Shown piece by piece: positions 6,846 through 14,784 of a stretch of 64,000 nucleotides of DNA. Under the pieces are notes generated by a model. The model searched no databases and had not been told where the DNA came from. It was given only the letters and a program-made list of their open reading frames with translations. A program made the translations under genes and the position numbers. Within the stretch, counting starts at the first letter, position 1, and each line of letters starts with the position of its first letter. The stretch comes from Alphaproteobacteria bacterium (GTDB lineage Bacteria; Pseudomonadota; Alphaproteobacteria; Geminicoccales; Geminicoccaceae). The stretch spans positions 1-64,000 of the forward strand of contig JALSGP010000027.1 in the NCBI GenBank assembly GCA_026982705.1. The letters are read 5' to 3'.

Positions 6846-7837
6846 GGACGGCCGATCCCCGCCGCGTCGGCCTGTTCGTGCTGGGCGCGCTGGTGCTGGC
6901 GGTGGCGGCCGTGACCATGGTGGGCGGCGGCCGTCTCTGGACCGAGCGCGCGCGCTACGTCGCCTATTTCACGGAGTCCGTGAAGGGCCTGCGCCGGGGG
7001 GCACCCGTCACCTTCGGCGGCGTGCCCGTGGGCGAGGTGGAGGGCATCCGCGCCGAACTCGACCCGGCGAGCGGCGGCCTGCGGGTCAGGGTGATGTTCC
7101 GGGTGGATCCGCGCGCGCTGGCGGTGCGCGACGGCGGCCGGGTGGATCTCGCCGCGCTGGTGGCCCGGGGGCTCAGGGCGGAGCTGCGCCTCGAGAGCCT
7201 CCTCACGGGCCAGCTCTACCTGGCGCTGCGCTTCGCGCCCGGAACGCCGGCCCCGAGCGTCCCCGACGCGCCCTGGCCGCAGATCCCCACCGTCCCCTCC
7301 ACCTGGACGCGGCTCCGGGGGGCCCTGGAGGAGGCGGTGGTGGCGCTCCCCGCCACCGTCGCCGAACTGCGCGCCACCTTCGCCGAGATCCGGGCCCTCG
7401 CCGCCGCCGTCGACCGCCGGCGCCTCGACGGGATGCTGGCGCGGCTCGCCGCCGCCGCGGCGGCGGTGGAACGGGCGGCCGACGCACTGCGGCCCCTCCT
7501 GGCGCAGTGGCGGGAGACGGGGGCGCGGGCGGAGGCGCTGCTGGCCCGGCTCGACGGCGAGGTGGCGGCGCGCGGCCGCGATCTCGAGCGGGCGCTGACC
7601 GGCGTGGCGGGGGCGGCACGCGGCGTGCGCGAGATGGCGGCGGAACTTCGCCGCACGGTTGCGGCGCTGCGGCCGGGCGTGGAGGATTTCGTCACCGAGG
7701 GACTGCCCCGGCTCGTGGGTCTCGTCGAGGATGCCGACCGCATGATCCTGCGCCTCGACAGTCTGCTGCGCGACATCCGGGCCGATCCCCAGCGCTTCCT
7801 GCTGGGCGCCCCGCCGGGGCGCACGGTGCCGCCGTGA
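6842..7837 (+). CDS. MlaD/MCE-domain periplasmic lipid-binding protein
   Basis: A 331-residue protein with a single N-terminal membrane helix (VGLFVLGALVLAVAAVTMV), one MCE domain at about 36-115 (ARYVAYFTESVKGLRRGAPVTFGGVPVGEV, then LRAELRLESLLTGQLYLAL), and a long Ala/Arg-rich alpha-helical tail (about 140-330) with coiled-coil character. MCE hexamers form the periplasmic channel of Mla-type transporters; the long helical tail is nearer to the Mla/Pqi/Mce group with extended tunnels than to short E. coli MlaD. The GTG start overlaps the ATPase stop. The next gene overlaps by 4 nt (GTGA). Confidence 0.86.
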   Translation: MRTADPRRVGLFVLGALVLAVAAVTMVGGGRLWTERARYVAYFTESVKGLRRGAPVTFGGVPVGEVEGIRAELDPASGGLRVRVMFRVDPRALAVRDGGRVDLAALVARGLRAELRLESLLTGQLYLALRFAPGTPAPSVPDAPWPQIPTVPSTWTRLRGALEEAVVALPATVAELRATFAEIRALAAAVDRRRLDGMLARLAAAAAAVERAADALRPLLAQWRETGARAEALLARLDGEVAARGRDLERALTGVAGAARGVREMAAELRRTVAALRPGVEDFVTEGLPRLVGLVEDADRMILRLDSLLRDIRADPQRFLLGAPPGRTVPP

Positions 7838-8502
7838 GGCGCGCCCTCTCCCGCCGCACCCTGGTGGCCCTCGCCGGCACGCTCGCCGGCTGCGTGGCCC
7901 TGCCCGCCGGCGGCCCGCCGCCCAGACTCCTGCGCCTCCAGCCGCGCCCCGTCTTCCCGGACGATCTGCCGCGGGTGATGTGGGCGCTGGCGGTGGCCGA
8001 ACCCTGGGCCGAGCGCGCCCTCGACACCGACCGGGTGGCGGTGCTCACCGCCGGTCGCGAGTTCGCCTATCTGGAAGGCGTGCGCTGGACCGACCGGCTG
8101 CCGCGCCTGTTCCAGCTCCTCACCGTCCGGGCCTTTCTCGCGAGCGGTGCCGTCGCGGCGGTGGCCACCGACCGCGATCCCCTGCGGCCCCACTTCCTGC
8201 TCCGCGCGGTGCTGGAGGCCTTCCAGCTCGAGACCGGCGGCGAGGGCGGGCGGCGGGTGCGGGTGTCGCTGATGGCGACCCTCCTGCGGCTGCCGTGGCG
8301 GCGGGCGGTGGCGAGCCGGCGCTTTGTCGGGGAAGCGCCCGTGACCGGCCGCGATCTCGCCGCCATCGGCGGCGCCTTCGATGCCGCCCTCGCCCCCCTC
8401 CTCGCCCGGATGGTGACCTGGACGCTGGCCCGCGGCGAGGAGGACTGGCGCCGCACGCCACCCCCGTCTTGGCCGGAGGGCGTGCCCTTCCCATTTCCCT
8501 GA
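7834..8502 (+). CDS. ABC-type transport auxiliary lipoprotein (PqiC/LptE-like)
   Basis: A 222-residue lipoprotein: RRALSRRTLVALAGTLAGC is a short signal sequence with lipobox Cys at about residue 20. The body (LLRLQPRPVFPDDLPRVMWALAVAEPWAERALDTDRVAV, WTDRLPRLFQLLTVRAFLASG, LEAFQLETG) matches the ABC-transport auxiliary family usually found as the last gene of MCE operons, where it is thought to anchor the MCE protein to the outer membrane. GTG start overlaps the MCE gene stop. The position in the operon supports the call as much as the sequence does. Confidence 0.82.
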   Translation: MRRALSRRTLVALAGTLAGCVALPAGGPPPRLLRLQPRPVFPDDLPRVMWALAVAEPWAERALDTDRVAVLTAGREFAYLEGVRWTDRLPRLFQLLTVRAFLASGAVAAVATDRDPLRPHFLLRAVLEAFQLETGGEGGRRVRVSLMATLLRLPWRRAVASRRFVGEAPVTGRDLAAIGGAFDAALAPLLARMVTWTLARGEEDWRRTPPPSWPEGVPFPFP

Positions 8503-8533
8503 GTGGACCCCGAACCTTCCGGAACGCCGTCCC

Positions 8534-9478
8534 GTGAACCTGCTGCGCACGGGTCTCCTGCTCGCGGCCCTCACCGCCCTCTTCGGCACGGTGGGGCTGT
8601 TGGCCGGCGGCGAGGCGGGCATGATCCTCGCCCTGCTCTTCGCGGGCCTCGGCAATCTCTTCGCCTGGTGGAACTCGGACCGGCTGGTGCTGGCCTGGCA
8701 TCGGGCCCGGCCGGTCACTCCCGAAAGCCATCCCGGTCTCCACCGGCTGGTGGCGGAACTGGCCGCCCGGGCCGGCATCCCCACGCCCCGCGTCTATCTG
8801 ATCGAGAGCCCGCAGCCCAATGCCTTCGCCACCGGCCGCGATCCGCGCCACGCGGCGGTGGCGGTCACCACCGGTCTCCTGGAGCTGCTCGACCGGGAGG
8901 AGCTGGCAGGGGTGATCGCCCACGAGCTGGCCCACATCCGTCACCGCGACACGCTGACCATGACGGTGGCGGCGACGCTGGCCGGCGCCGTCTCCGCCCT
9001 CGCCAATCTCTTCTTCTGGTTCGGTGGCATCCTCGGCGGCGAACGGCGGGACCATCCGCTGGGGCTCGTGGGCACGCTCCTGCTCCTCTTCCTGGCGCCG
9101 CTGGCGGCGACCCTGATCCAGCTCGCCATCTCCCGCACCCGCGAATTCGCGGCGGACGCCGCCGGGGCCGAGATCTGCGGTCAGCCCCTGTGGCTCGCCC
9201 GGGCGCTCGAGAAGATCGAGGCCCATGCGCGCGCGGCGCCGCTTCCCACCGCCGAGCTCCACCCCGAGACGGCACCGCTGTTCATCGTCAACCCCCTCGC
9301 CGGCGAGGGCGGGATCGCGGCCCTCTTCCGCACCCATCCCCCCACCGGGGAACGGATCCGCCGACTGCGGGAACTGGCCCGGCGCATGCGCCTCGCTCCG
9401 CCGCGGCCACTGCCCACCCATCACGCGCCCGCCCGGCCGCGCCGCTTCGGCAGCGTGCCGCCCACCCGCCGCGGCTGA
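8534..9478 (+). CDS. htpX: M48-family membrane zinc protease (HtpX-like)
   Basis: Membrane-bound heat-shock protease of the inner membrane. Two N-terminal membrane helices (residues about 5-48), zinc motif HELAH at 130-134 and third ligand Glu204 in SRTREFAADAAG, with a second helix pair at about 145-195 (FFWFGGILGG, LVGTLLLLFLAPLAATLIQL). PTPRVYLIESPQPNAFATG is the typical HtpX lead into the active site. Length (314) is within the family range. GTG start at 534 nt past 8000 (position 8534), 31 nt after the lipoprotein gene, so it may be co-transcribed with the lipid transporter; both act on the envelope. The C-terminal tail is Pro/Arg-rich and not conserved. Confidence 0.88.
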   Translation: MNLLRTGLLLAALTALFGTVGLLAGGEAGMILALLFAGLGNLFAWWNSDRLVLAWHRARPVTPESHPGLHRLVAELAARAGIPTPRVYLIESPQPNAFATGRDPRHAAVAVTTGLLELLDREELAGVIAHELAHIRHRDTLTMTVAATLAGAVSALANLFFWFGGILGGERRDHPLGLVGTLLLLFLAPLAATLIQLAISRTREFAADAAGAEICGQPLWLARALEKIEAHARAAPLPTAELHPETAPLFIVNPLAGEGGIAALFRTHPPTGERIRRLRELARRMRLAPPRPLPTHHAPARPRRFGSVPPTRRG

Positions 9479-9487
9479 GGGCGGGGA

Positions 9488-9832
9488 TCAGGCCCCCTCC
9501 CGGTCCTCTCCGCCGAAGCGGTGGCCGTGGGTGCGGGCGTAGGCCTCCTCGAAGGCCGCGCGCTGCTCGGGCGAGGCCTCCCTCTGATAGCGCCGCTTCC
9601 ACTCCTCGTAGGGCATGCCGTAGACGATCTCGCGGGCCTCGTCGTAGGTCATGGCGATGCCCCGTGCCTCGGCGGCGGCCCGGTACCACTTGGCCAGACA
9701 GTTGCGGCAGAAGCCGGCCAGGTTCATGAGGTCGATGTTCTGGACGTCGGTGCGCTCGCGGAGATGCCGCAGCAGCCGACGGAAGGCCGCGGCCTCCAGC
9801 TCGGTGCGGGTGCGGTCGTCCAGCTCGGGCAC
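9488..9832 (-). CDS. DUF1244-family protein
   Basis: A 114-residue soluble protein with the family core EAAAFRRLLRHLRERTDVQNIDLMNLAGFCRNCLAKWY and the following MTYDEAREIVYGMPYEEWKRRYQ. The CRNC pair of cysteines is conserved in this small proteobacterial family, whose function is unknown. GTG start follows a strong GGGAGGAGG. It ends 10 nt from the convergent HtpX-like gene and follows the N-formylglutamate amidohydrolase gene on the same strand. Confidence 0.85.
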   Translation of the reverse strand: MPELDDRTRTELEAAAFRRLLRHLRERTDVQNIDLMNLAGFCRNCLAKWYRAAAEARGIAMTYDEAREIVYGMPYEEWKRRYQREASPEQRAAFEEAYARTHGHRFGGEDREGA

Positions 9833-9920
9833 GGTCCTCCTCCCTCGGTGGGGGTGTCCGTCCGCTCATGTGCCGGCGCCGCCGCCACCGGACAAGGGGC
9901 AGGAGGCGCCACATCCTCCC

Positions 9921-10763
9921 TCAGCCGAAGCGGGCCGCCAGCACCCGCCAGCCCGCGCCGGGCGGGGCACCCGGCGGCGGTGTCGGCCGGCGCCGCCGGT
10001 GGAGATCGGGAGCGGCCAGCGGCGCCCGCAGCGCCTCGGCCAGCAGGTCCGCGAAGCGCTCGGCCCCGGCCCCGTCGGCGATGCGATCCTGGCGGATCTC
10101 GAGGGCGAGATGGGGCAGGCCCGTGCGCTGGGCGTGGAACTCCAGCGTGTAGCCGAGATGGCGCAGACCCGAATAGGGTTCGTTGTCGCCCACCACCAGG
10201 TCACCCCGGGCGCGCAGATGTTCCAGCACCGGCCGGGCGAGGCGGTCGTCGCCCCGCCACAGCACCCCCACGTGCCAGGGCCGCGGCGCACCGCCGTCGA
10301 GCCGCGGCGTGAAACTGTGGACGGCGATCAGCACGGGAACGATCCCCCGGGCGCGGAAACGGGCGACGGCCCGCGCGACGGTGCGGTGATAGGGCAGCCA
10401 GTAGCGGCGGATGCGCCGGCGCACCTCCTCCGGCGGCAGGTCGCGATTGCCCGGGATCACGGTGCCGTCCACCTCGGCCGGGATGGAGGTGGGGGTCCAC
10501 GGCCGGCGGTTGGGATCGATCAAGAGGCGCGAGGCGTGGCAGAGGACGGCCGGCGCATCCAACAGACGCGCCAGGCCGTGGGTGACCCGGGCCGCACCGA
10601 TGTCCCAGCCGATGTGCCGGGCGAGCTCTCGTTCGTCGATGCCGAGACGATCGAGACCGTCCGGGACCTCGCGACCGGCGTGATCGCACAGCAGCAGCAC
10701 CGGACTCCGGCCCTCGGGGTGGTGGACCTCCACCCAGGGAGCGGACGGAACGGACACGGGCAT
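9921..10763 (-). CDS. N-formylglutamate amidohydrolase family protein
   Basis: Metal-dependent amidase of the FGase family, which releases formate and glutamate at the end of one histidine degradation route. Recognisable segments: VLLLCDHAGREVPDGLDRLG, HIGWDIGAARVTHGLARLLDAP, SRLLIDPNRRP, LIAVHSFTPRLDG, VGDNEPYSG, LEFHAQRTGLPHLALEIRQD. The ATG at 10763 is preferred over an in-frame ATG at 10802 because the upstream codons would be read through a perfect hairpin (10775-10800). No hut genes are near, so the true substrate is open. Confidence 0.83.
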   Translation of the reverse strand: MPVSVPSAPWVEVHHPEGRSPVLLLCDHAGREVPDGLDRLGIDERELARHIGWDIGAARVTHGLARLLDAPAVLCHASRLLIDPNRRPWTPTSIPAEVDGTVIPGNRDLPPEEVRRRIRRYWLPYHRTVARAVARFRARGIVPVLIAVHSFTPRLDGGAPRPWHVGVLWRGDDRLARPVLEHLRARGDLVVGDNEPYSGLRHLGYTLEFHAQRTGLPHLALEIRQDRIADGAGAERFADLLAEALRAPLAAPDLHRRRRPTPPPGAPPGAGWRVLAARFG

Positions 10764-10774
10764 CGGACGGGATC

Positions 10775-10800
10775 GTGGGGGCGGAACCTTCCGCCCCCAC
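10775..10800 (-). terminator. Perfect hairpin between cyclase and amidohydrolase genes
   Basis: GTGGGGGCGGAA (10775-10786) and TTCCGCCCCCAC (10789-10800) are exact inverted repeats with a 2-nt centre, 41 nt after the stop of the minus-strand cyclase gene. It probably ends that transcript before the amidohydrolase start at 10763. No T run follows. Confidence 0.65.
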
Positions 10801-10841
10801 AATGGCCTTCCTCTCCCGCGCCTTCAAGCGCCCGGGCCGCC

Positions 10842-11900
10842 TCAGTCGATGGCGATGGGATGGCCGGCAGAGCCGGTGGCGCCGACGATGGGCATGGGCG
10901 CGAACACGTAGGTGAAGGTCCACACCCCGTCCGCCACCAGCCCGGACGGATCGAGATTCTCGTGCAGGAAGATGCCGTGGCGCGTGATGAGATGCTGGTG
11001 CACGCAGAAGGCGCAGCCGGGATCGGGGTTGGGCACCGCCTCCACCGCCCAGGTGTCGGCACCCACGAGACCGGCCCTCACCTCGTCGCTGAGCCAGCGC
11101 GCCACCTCCATGCCGATGCCGGGCTCGCCCGAGTTGAAGGTGGCGTTGTCCTTCTTCCAGAGCCGGCCCCAGCCGGTGTGGAAGATCACCACGTCGCCCT
11201 CCGCGAAGCGGAAGTCGGCCATGCCCTGGCGTTCGAGGGCGGCGCGCACGTCCGCCATGGTGATGACGTAGCCCTTCTCCAGCATCTCCACGCCCTTCGC
11301 CCCGGCGATGTCGAGGAGGATGCCCCGGGCCACGATGGGGTGCAGCTTCTCGACGCCGATCCTCCGCAGGCCGTAGGCGCCGCCCACCTCGGTCTCGGTG
11401 TAGCCGTTGTAGTAGACCATCCGGTCCTTGTCGCCGGGACCGCCCATCATCACCCCGATGTGGCCGAGACCGTCGAACTGGGTGCCCACCTGGCCGATCT
11501 CGGTGGCCAGGAACTCGTCGTGCCAGATGATGCGGTTGGCCCCGAAGGGCCCGCCGGTGGGCGTGGCGGGAATGCGCAGCACGAAGCGCCGCTGCCCGAA
11601 GAGCGGCATCTCGGCGTCGTAGGGCCGCGCGAGACTGTACACCCGTCCCCGGTCCGCCTCGGCCAGCGCCCGCCGCACCACCTCCGGCCGGGTGTACCAG
11701 TTGGAGGCCCCCGCCTCGTCACCCTCGCCCCAGAGGGGATGGGGCCACCATTTCTCGCCGATGGGCGTCTCCGGCTCGCCGATCACCCACGGCTTGCCCG
11801 CACAGTCCTTCCAGTTCTCCGGAGAACATTCGGCCCGCGCCGTGGCGCCGAACAGCAGCGACAGCAGGGCGACACCCCTCACCAGGTGTGCGATGGTCAT
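10842..11900 (-). CDS. Secreted cyclase-family metal-dependent hydrolase
   Basis: A 352-residue exported protein. MTIAHLVRGVALLSLLFGATARAE is a Sec signal peptide with probable cleavage after ARA; the ATG at 11900 follows GAGGGAGGCC. The mature part is of the cyclase/kynurenine-formamidase fold: IGQVGTQFDGLGHIG corresponds to the metal-binding GTxxDxxxH motif, with later GDVVIFHTGWGRLW and DTWAVEAVPNP. Four cysteines near the ends (AECSPENWKDC, DPGCAFC) may form disulfides in the periplasm. These enzymes hydrolyse formamides, isatin-like lactams or related amides; which one cannot be told. Transcription ends at the hairpin 10775-10800. Confidence 0.8.
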   Translation of the reverse strand: MTIAHLVRGVALLSLLFGATARAECSPENWKDCAGKPWVIGEPETPIGEKWWPHPLWGEGDEAGASNWYTRPEVVRRALAEADRGRVYSLARPYDAEMPLFGQRRFVLRIPATPTGGPFGANRIIWHDEFLATEIGQVGTQFDGLGHIGVMMGGPGDKDRMVYYNGYTETEVGGAYGLRRIGVEKLHPIVARGILLDIAGAKGVEMLEKGYVITMADVRAALERQGMADFRFAEGDVVIFHTGWGRLWKKDNATFNSGEPGIGMEVARWLSDEVRAGLVGADTWAVEAVPNPDPGCAFCVHQHLITRHGIFLHENLDPSGLVADGVWTFTYVFAPMPIVGATGSAGHPIAID

Positions 11901-11963
11901 GTCCCGGGCCTCCCTCTCGCGTCTCGATCTTCGACGGGACGATCCGATGCTACGCAAAGGCCG

Positions 11964-13193
11964 TCACGGGCGCAAGCGCCCCGCGGCCGCCTCGCGCTCG
12001 CCTTCCGCCGCCGGTCCCCCGCCGTCCAGCAGCGCCTCGATCCGCGCCGGATCGGCCCGCAGCGCCTCGTACTGTTCGCACACATAGCGGGCCGTGTCGG
12101 ATCCGTAGACCATCTCCCGCCCCTCCCGGAAACACGCCTCGGCCAGCTCCAGCGCCATCCGCAGCGCCAGATAGTGGCCGGTGGGCAGCCCGGCCCTGGC
12201 GCAGAGAGCGGCGAAGGGCCGCCGGTCGGTGGCGGTGAGGATGGCGCGCACCCGCTCCGGCGGCAGATCGCTGGCGGCGGCGAAGGCGGCCTCGAGGGCG
12301 AGGACGTCGCCGTCGCGCAGGAAGGCGAGGAACTCGTCCGGCGAAAGCTCCCCCGCCCTCCAGCGCCGGCGCATGTGACGCAGGACCCGCTCCTGGTCTC
12401 GGTCACGGGCGGTGAGCCCCACCGCCACCCGGTGCTTGAGGGCGGTGACGAGCCGCCGGGCCTCTTCCGGCGTCATGCGGCGGCTGCGCACCAGATCCCA
12501 GGAGAGCGCCTCGCCCACCGCCTCCGCCAGCCGCTCCAGCACCTCGAAGGGCAGAGCCGGCCGCCGCACCAGCCGCTCGCGCACGGTCGGCGCGTCGCGG
12601 TATTCCTCCGCCAGCCGCTCCAGAACCCGACGGGTGAGCGCGCTCCGCAGATTGCCGGCGAGGCGTGCCGCCACCCGCTCTTCACCCACGTCCAGCAGCG
12701 CGTGGGCGAGTTCCTCGGAGATGCCGCTGCGTCCGGCCACGGCGAGGGCATAGGGCCAGGAGTGGGTGCGGACGATGTCCATCAGCTCGGCCTCGTCCAG
12801 CACCGGACTGCGCTCCAGCACCGGCCGCGCCACCTCGATGGCGTCGCGGGCGAGGCGGCGGGCGACGGCGGGCGGCAGGGCGGGGCTGTCGGCGATGCTC
12901 TCGGCCAGGGCCGCGCGCACCTCCCGGGCCACGTCGGCCACCAGCAGCTCGAGGACGGCGCGGGCGAGCTCGGCGCTGCCGCCCCGCGCCAGCTCGTCGT
13001 ACTGGCGGCCGAACTTGCGGGCGATCCGGCTCCGGGTGGTGGGCGAACGGTCGCGGGCCAGCGCCGCCACGTCCTCCCGGCCCAGCCGGCCGTCCCGGGC
13101 CGGGTCCCCGTCACCGGCCAGGAGCCGGCGCAGGCGCCGGCTCGTGCCCGTCTCGGATGCGCGCTCGCGGGGTTGTCGCCACCCGAAGACCAT
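11964..13193 (-). CDS. DUF2336-domain protein
   Basis: A 409-residue all-helical, Arg/Glu/Ala-rich soluble protein. The central part, with repeated units such as DEAELMDIVRTHS, AVAGRSGISEELAHALLDVGE, VAARLAGNLRSALTRRVLERLAEEYRD and RPALPFEVLERLAEAVGEAL, matches DUF2336, an alphaproteobacterial family of HEAT-like helical repeats of unknown function. ATG at 13193 follows GGAGG; upstream in-frame codons are antisense to the divergent MmcB gene and were excluded. The 40-bp gap to that gene must hold both start signals. Confidence 0.8.
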   Translation of the reverse strand: MVFGWRQPRERASETGTSRRLRRLLAGDGDPARDGRLGREDVAALARDRSPTTRSRIARKFGRQYDELARGGSAELARAVLELLVADVAREVRAALAESIADSPALPPAVARRLARDAIEVARPVLERSPVLDEAELMDIVRTHSWPYALAVAGRSGISEELAHALLDVGEERVAARLAGNLRSALTRRVLERLAEEYRDAPTVRERLVRRPALPFEVLERLAEAVGEALSWDLVRSRRMTPEEARRLVTALKHRVAVGLTARDRDQERVLRHMRRRWRAGELSPDEFLAFLRDGDVLALEAAFAAASDLPPERVRAILTATDRRPFAALCARAGLPTGHYLALRMALELAEACFREGREMVYGSDTARYVCEQYEALRADPARIEALLDGGGPAAEGEREAAAGRLRP

Positions 13194-13233
13194 GCCACCT
13201 CCATCCGGGCCCCGTTCTTCCTGCCACGCACCG

Positions 13234-13734
13234 GTGAAGGATTCGTTGACGCCGACCGCCGACGACGATTCCCGCGCGCTCCGGACCCTCCGGGTGCGGC
13301 GGGGCACGGGTCGGCTGCTGCACCGCGAGGGCTGGGCCTGGGTGGCGGAATTCCCCCTCGCCAGCGGCCACCGGGCCGATCTGCTGGCGGTGGATGCCCG
13401 GGGCCGGATCCTGCTGGTCGAGATCAAGTCCTGCCTCGCCGACCTCCGCGCCGACGGCAAATGGCCGGCCTACCGCGCCTGGTGCGATCTCTTCGCCTTC
13501 GCCGTGCCCGAGGACTTCCCGCGGGCGGCCCTGCCGGCGGAGACCGGCGTGGTGGTGAGCGACGGTTTCGAGGCGGAATGGCTGCGTCCGCCGCCGGAGC
13601 GGCGGCTCGCGCCGGCACGACGGCGGGCGCTGCTGCTGGCCTTCGCCCGCACCGCCGCCTATCGGCTGGCGCGGCTCTCGGAGCCGGATCCCGCCACCGG
13701 CACCGCCCCCGCGAGCCAGCACTCGATCAGATAG
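13234..13734 (+). CDS. mmcB: MmcB-family DNA repair-associated protein
   Basis: A 166-residue PD-(D/E)XK-type nuclease-fold protein. The core GHRADLLAVDARGRILLVEIKSCLADLRADGKWPAYRAWCDLF (given here as its parts HRADLLAVD, LLVEIKSC, DLRADGKWPAY) carries the Asp and the E-x-K pair of such folds; MmcB in Caulobacter is an SOS-linked repair protein. GTG at 13234 is the likely start; TTG at 13246 is an alternative. No LexA box was seen at the start. The last 76 bp overlap the convergent nudC gene. Confidence 0.8.
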   Translation: MKDSLTPTADDDSRALRTLRVRRGTGRLLHREGWAWVAEFPLASGHRADLLAVDARGRILLVEIKSCLADLRADGKWPAYRAWCDLFAFAVPEDFPRAALPAETGVVVSDGFEAEWLRPPPERRLAPARRRALLLAFARTAAYRLARLSEPDPATGTAPASQHSIR

Positions 13735-14576
13735 CGGGCGATGGAGTCCCGTCGCGGCAGCCGGACGGGACGGTGGCGGGGATCGGCGAGCTCCGCGCGG
13801 GTGAACCAGCGGGCGTCCACCAGTTCGCCGCGGTCCACCACCAGCGTCCGATCGCGGGCGCGGGCGAGGAATCCCAGCATCAGACTCCGGGGGAAGGGCC
13901 AGGGCTGGGCCGAAACATAGAGGGGCGGATCGACGGCGATCCCCACCTCCTCCCGCACCTCGCGCGCCACCGCCGCCTCCGGGCTCTCGCCCGGCTCCAC
14001 GAAACCGGCGAGAGTCGAATAGAGTCCGGGTGGAAAGTGTGGCGCGCGGCCCAGGAGACAGCGGTCACCGCCGTCGTGGACCAGGACGATCACCGCCGGA
14101 TCGGTGCGGGGATGGATCTCGAGGCCACAGGCGGGACATCGGCGGAGATGACCACCCTCCTCCACCCGGGTGAGGGTGCCGCAGCGGCCGCAGTGGCGGT
14201 GGGTGGCGTGCCAGTGGAGCAGCGCGCGGGCACAGGCACACAGCCCCAGCTCCGTGGCCGTGAGGCGGACCGCCACCTCGCGGAGGGGCAAGTGGCGCAC
14301 GCCCGGCGGCGTGGCGTTGACGGGGACGGCGAAGACGGGGATCCCGCCCGCGAGTCCGAGGAAGACCTCGGGCTCCCCGGCCTCCGCGGGCCGCGGGCCG
14401 AGGGCGAGCCCGAGACCGTCTCTGCAGGCGACCACCGGGATCGCCAGCTCCCGCAGTCCCAGCCAGCGGCTCGCGGGATCCGCGGCCAGCGCCACGAGCC
14501 GTCCGGCATCGCGGCGTAGATCCGGGGCGCGATCCAGTCCGACGCTCTCGTAGGGATGGACGACCGGCCGTCTCAT
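13659..14576 (-). CDS. nudC: NADH pyrophosphatase (Nudix)
   Basis: Cleaves NADH/NAD (and decaps NAD-capped RNA in E. coli). The 305-residue protein has the three NudC parts: an N-terminal domain, a zinc ribbon at about 130-160 (HCGRCGT and CPACG), and a Nudix box GFVEPGESPEAAVAREVREEVGI (residues about 205-227, key residues G, E, RE and EE-x-G), followed by SAQPWPFPRSLMLGF, the SQPWPFPxS motif that specifies NAD(H) hydrolases. ATG at 14576 is chosen; further upstream in-frame codons run through tRNA-Glu. Convergent overlap of 76 bp with mmcB. Confidence 0.92.
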   Translation of the reverse strand: MRRPVVHPYESVGLDRAPDLRRDAGRLVALAADPASRWLGLRELAIPVVACRDGLGLALGPRPAEAGEPEVFLGLAGGIPVFAVPVNATPPGVRHLPLREVAVRLTATELGLCACARALLHWHATHRHCGRCGTLTRVEEGGHLRRCPACGLEIHPRTDPAVIVLVHDGGDRCLLGRAPHFPPGLYSTLAGFVEPGESPEAAVAREVREEVGIAVDPPLYVSAQPWPFPRSLMLGFLARARDRTLVVDRGELVDARWFTRAELADPRHRPVRLPRRDSIARYLIECWLAGAVPVAGSGSESRASR

Positions 14577-14658
14577 GGCCCCCGACCCACGGGACCGGGC
14601 CCCACGGATCCCGGCCGCCGCACCGGCCCGGAGAGGACAGGGCCCCCACGGGGCACGA

Positions 14659-14733
14659 TGGCGTCCCCAGCGGGAATCGAACCCGCGTTTCCAGCTTGAA
14701 AGGCTGGTGTCCTGACCACTAGACGATGGGGAC
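14659..14733 (-). tRNA. tRNA-Glu (anticodon UUC)
   Basis: On the minus strand the acceptor arms GUCCCC (from 14733) and GGGGAC (14668-14663) pair, the discriminator is G14662 and CCA is encoded at 14661-14659. The anticodon stem CCAGC/GCUGG encloses loop CUUUCAA with anticodon UUC, and the T arm is GCGGG-UUCGAUU-CCCGC. It lies between nudC and the decarboxylase gene. Confidence 0.97.
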
Positions 14734-14784
14734 GGTGGCGCTCCCGGTTTAGGGGCCCCGGGGGGCGAAATCAACCCGCGGCGC

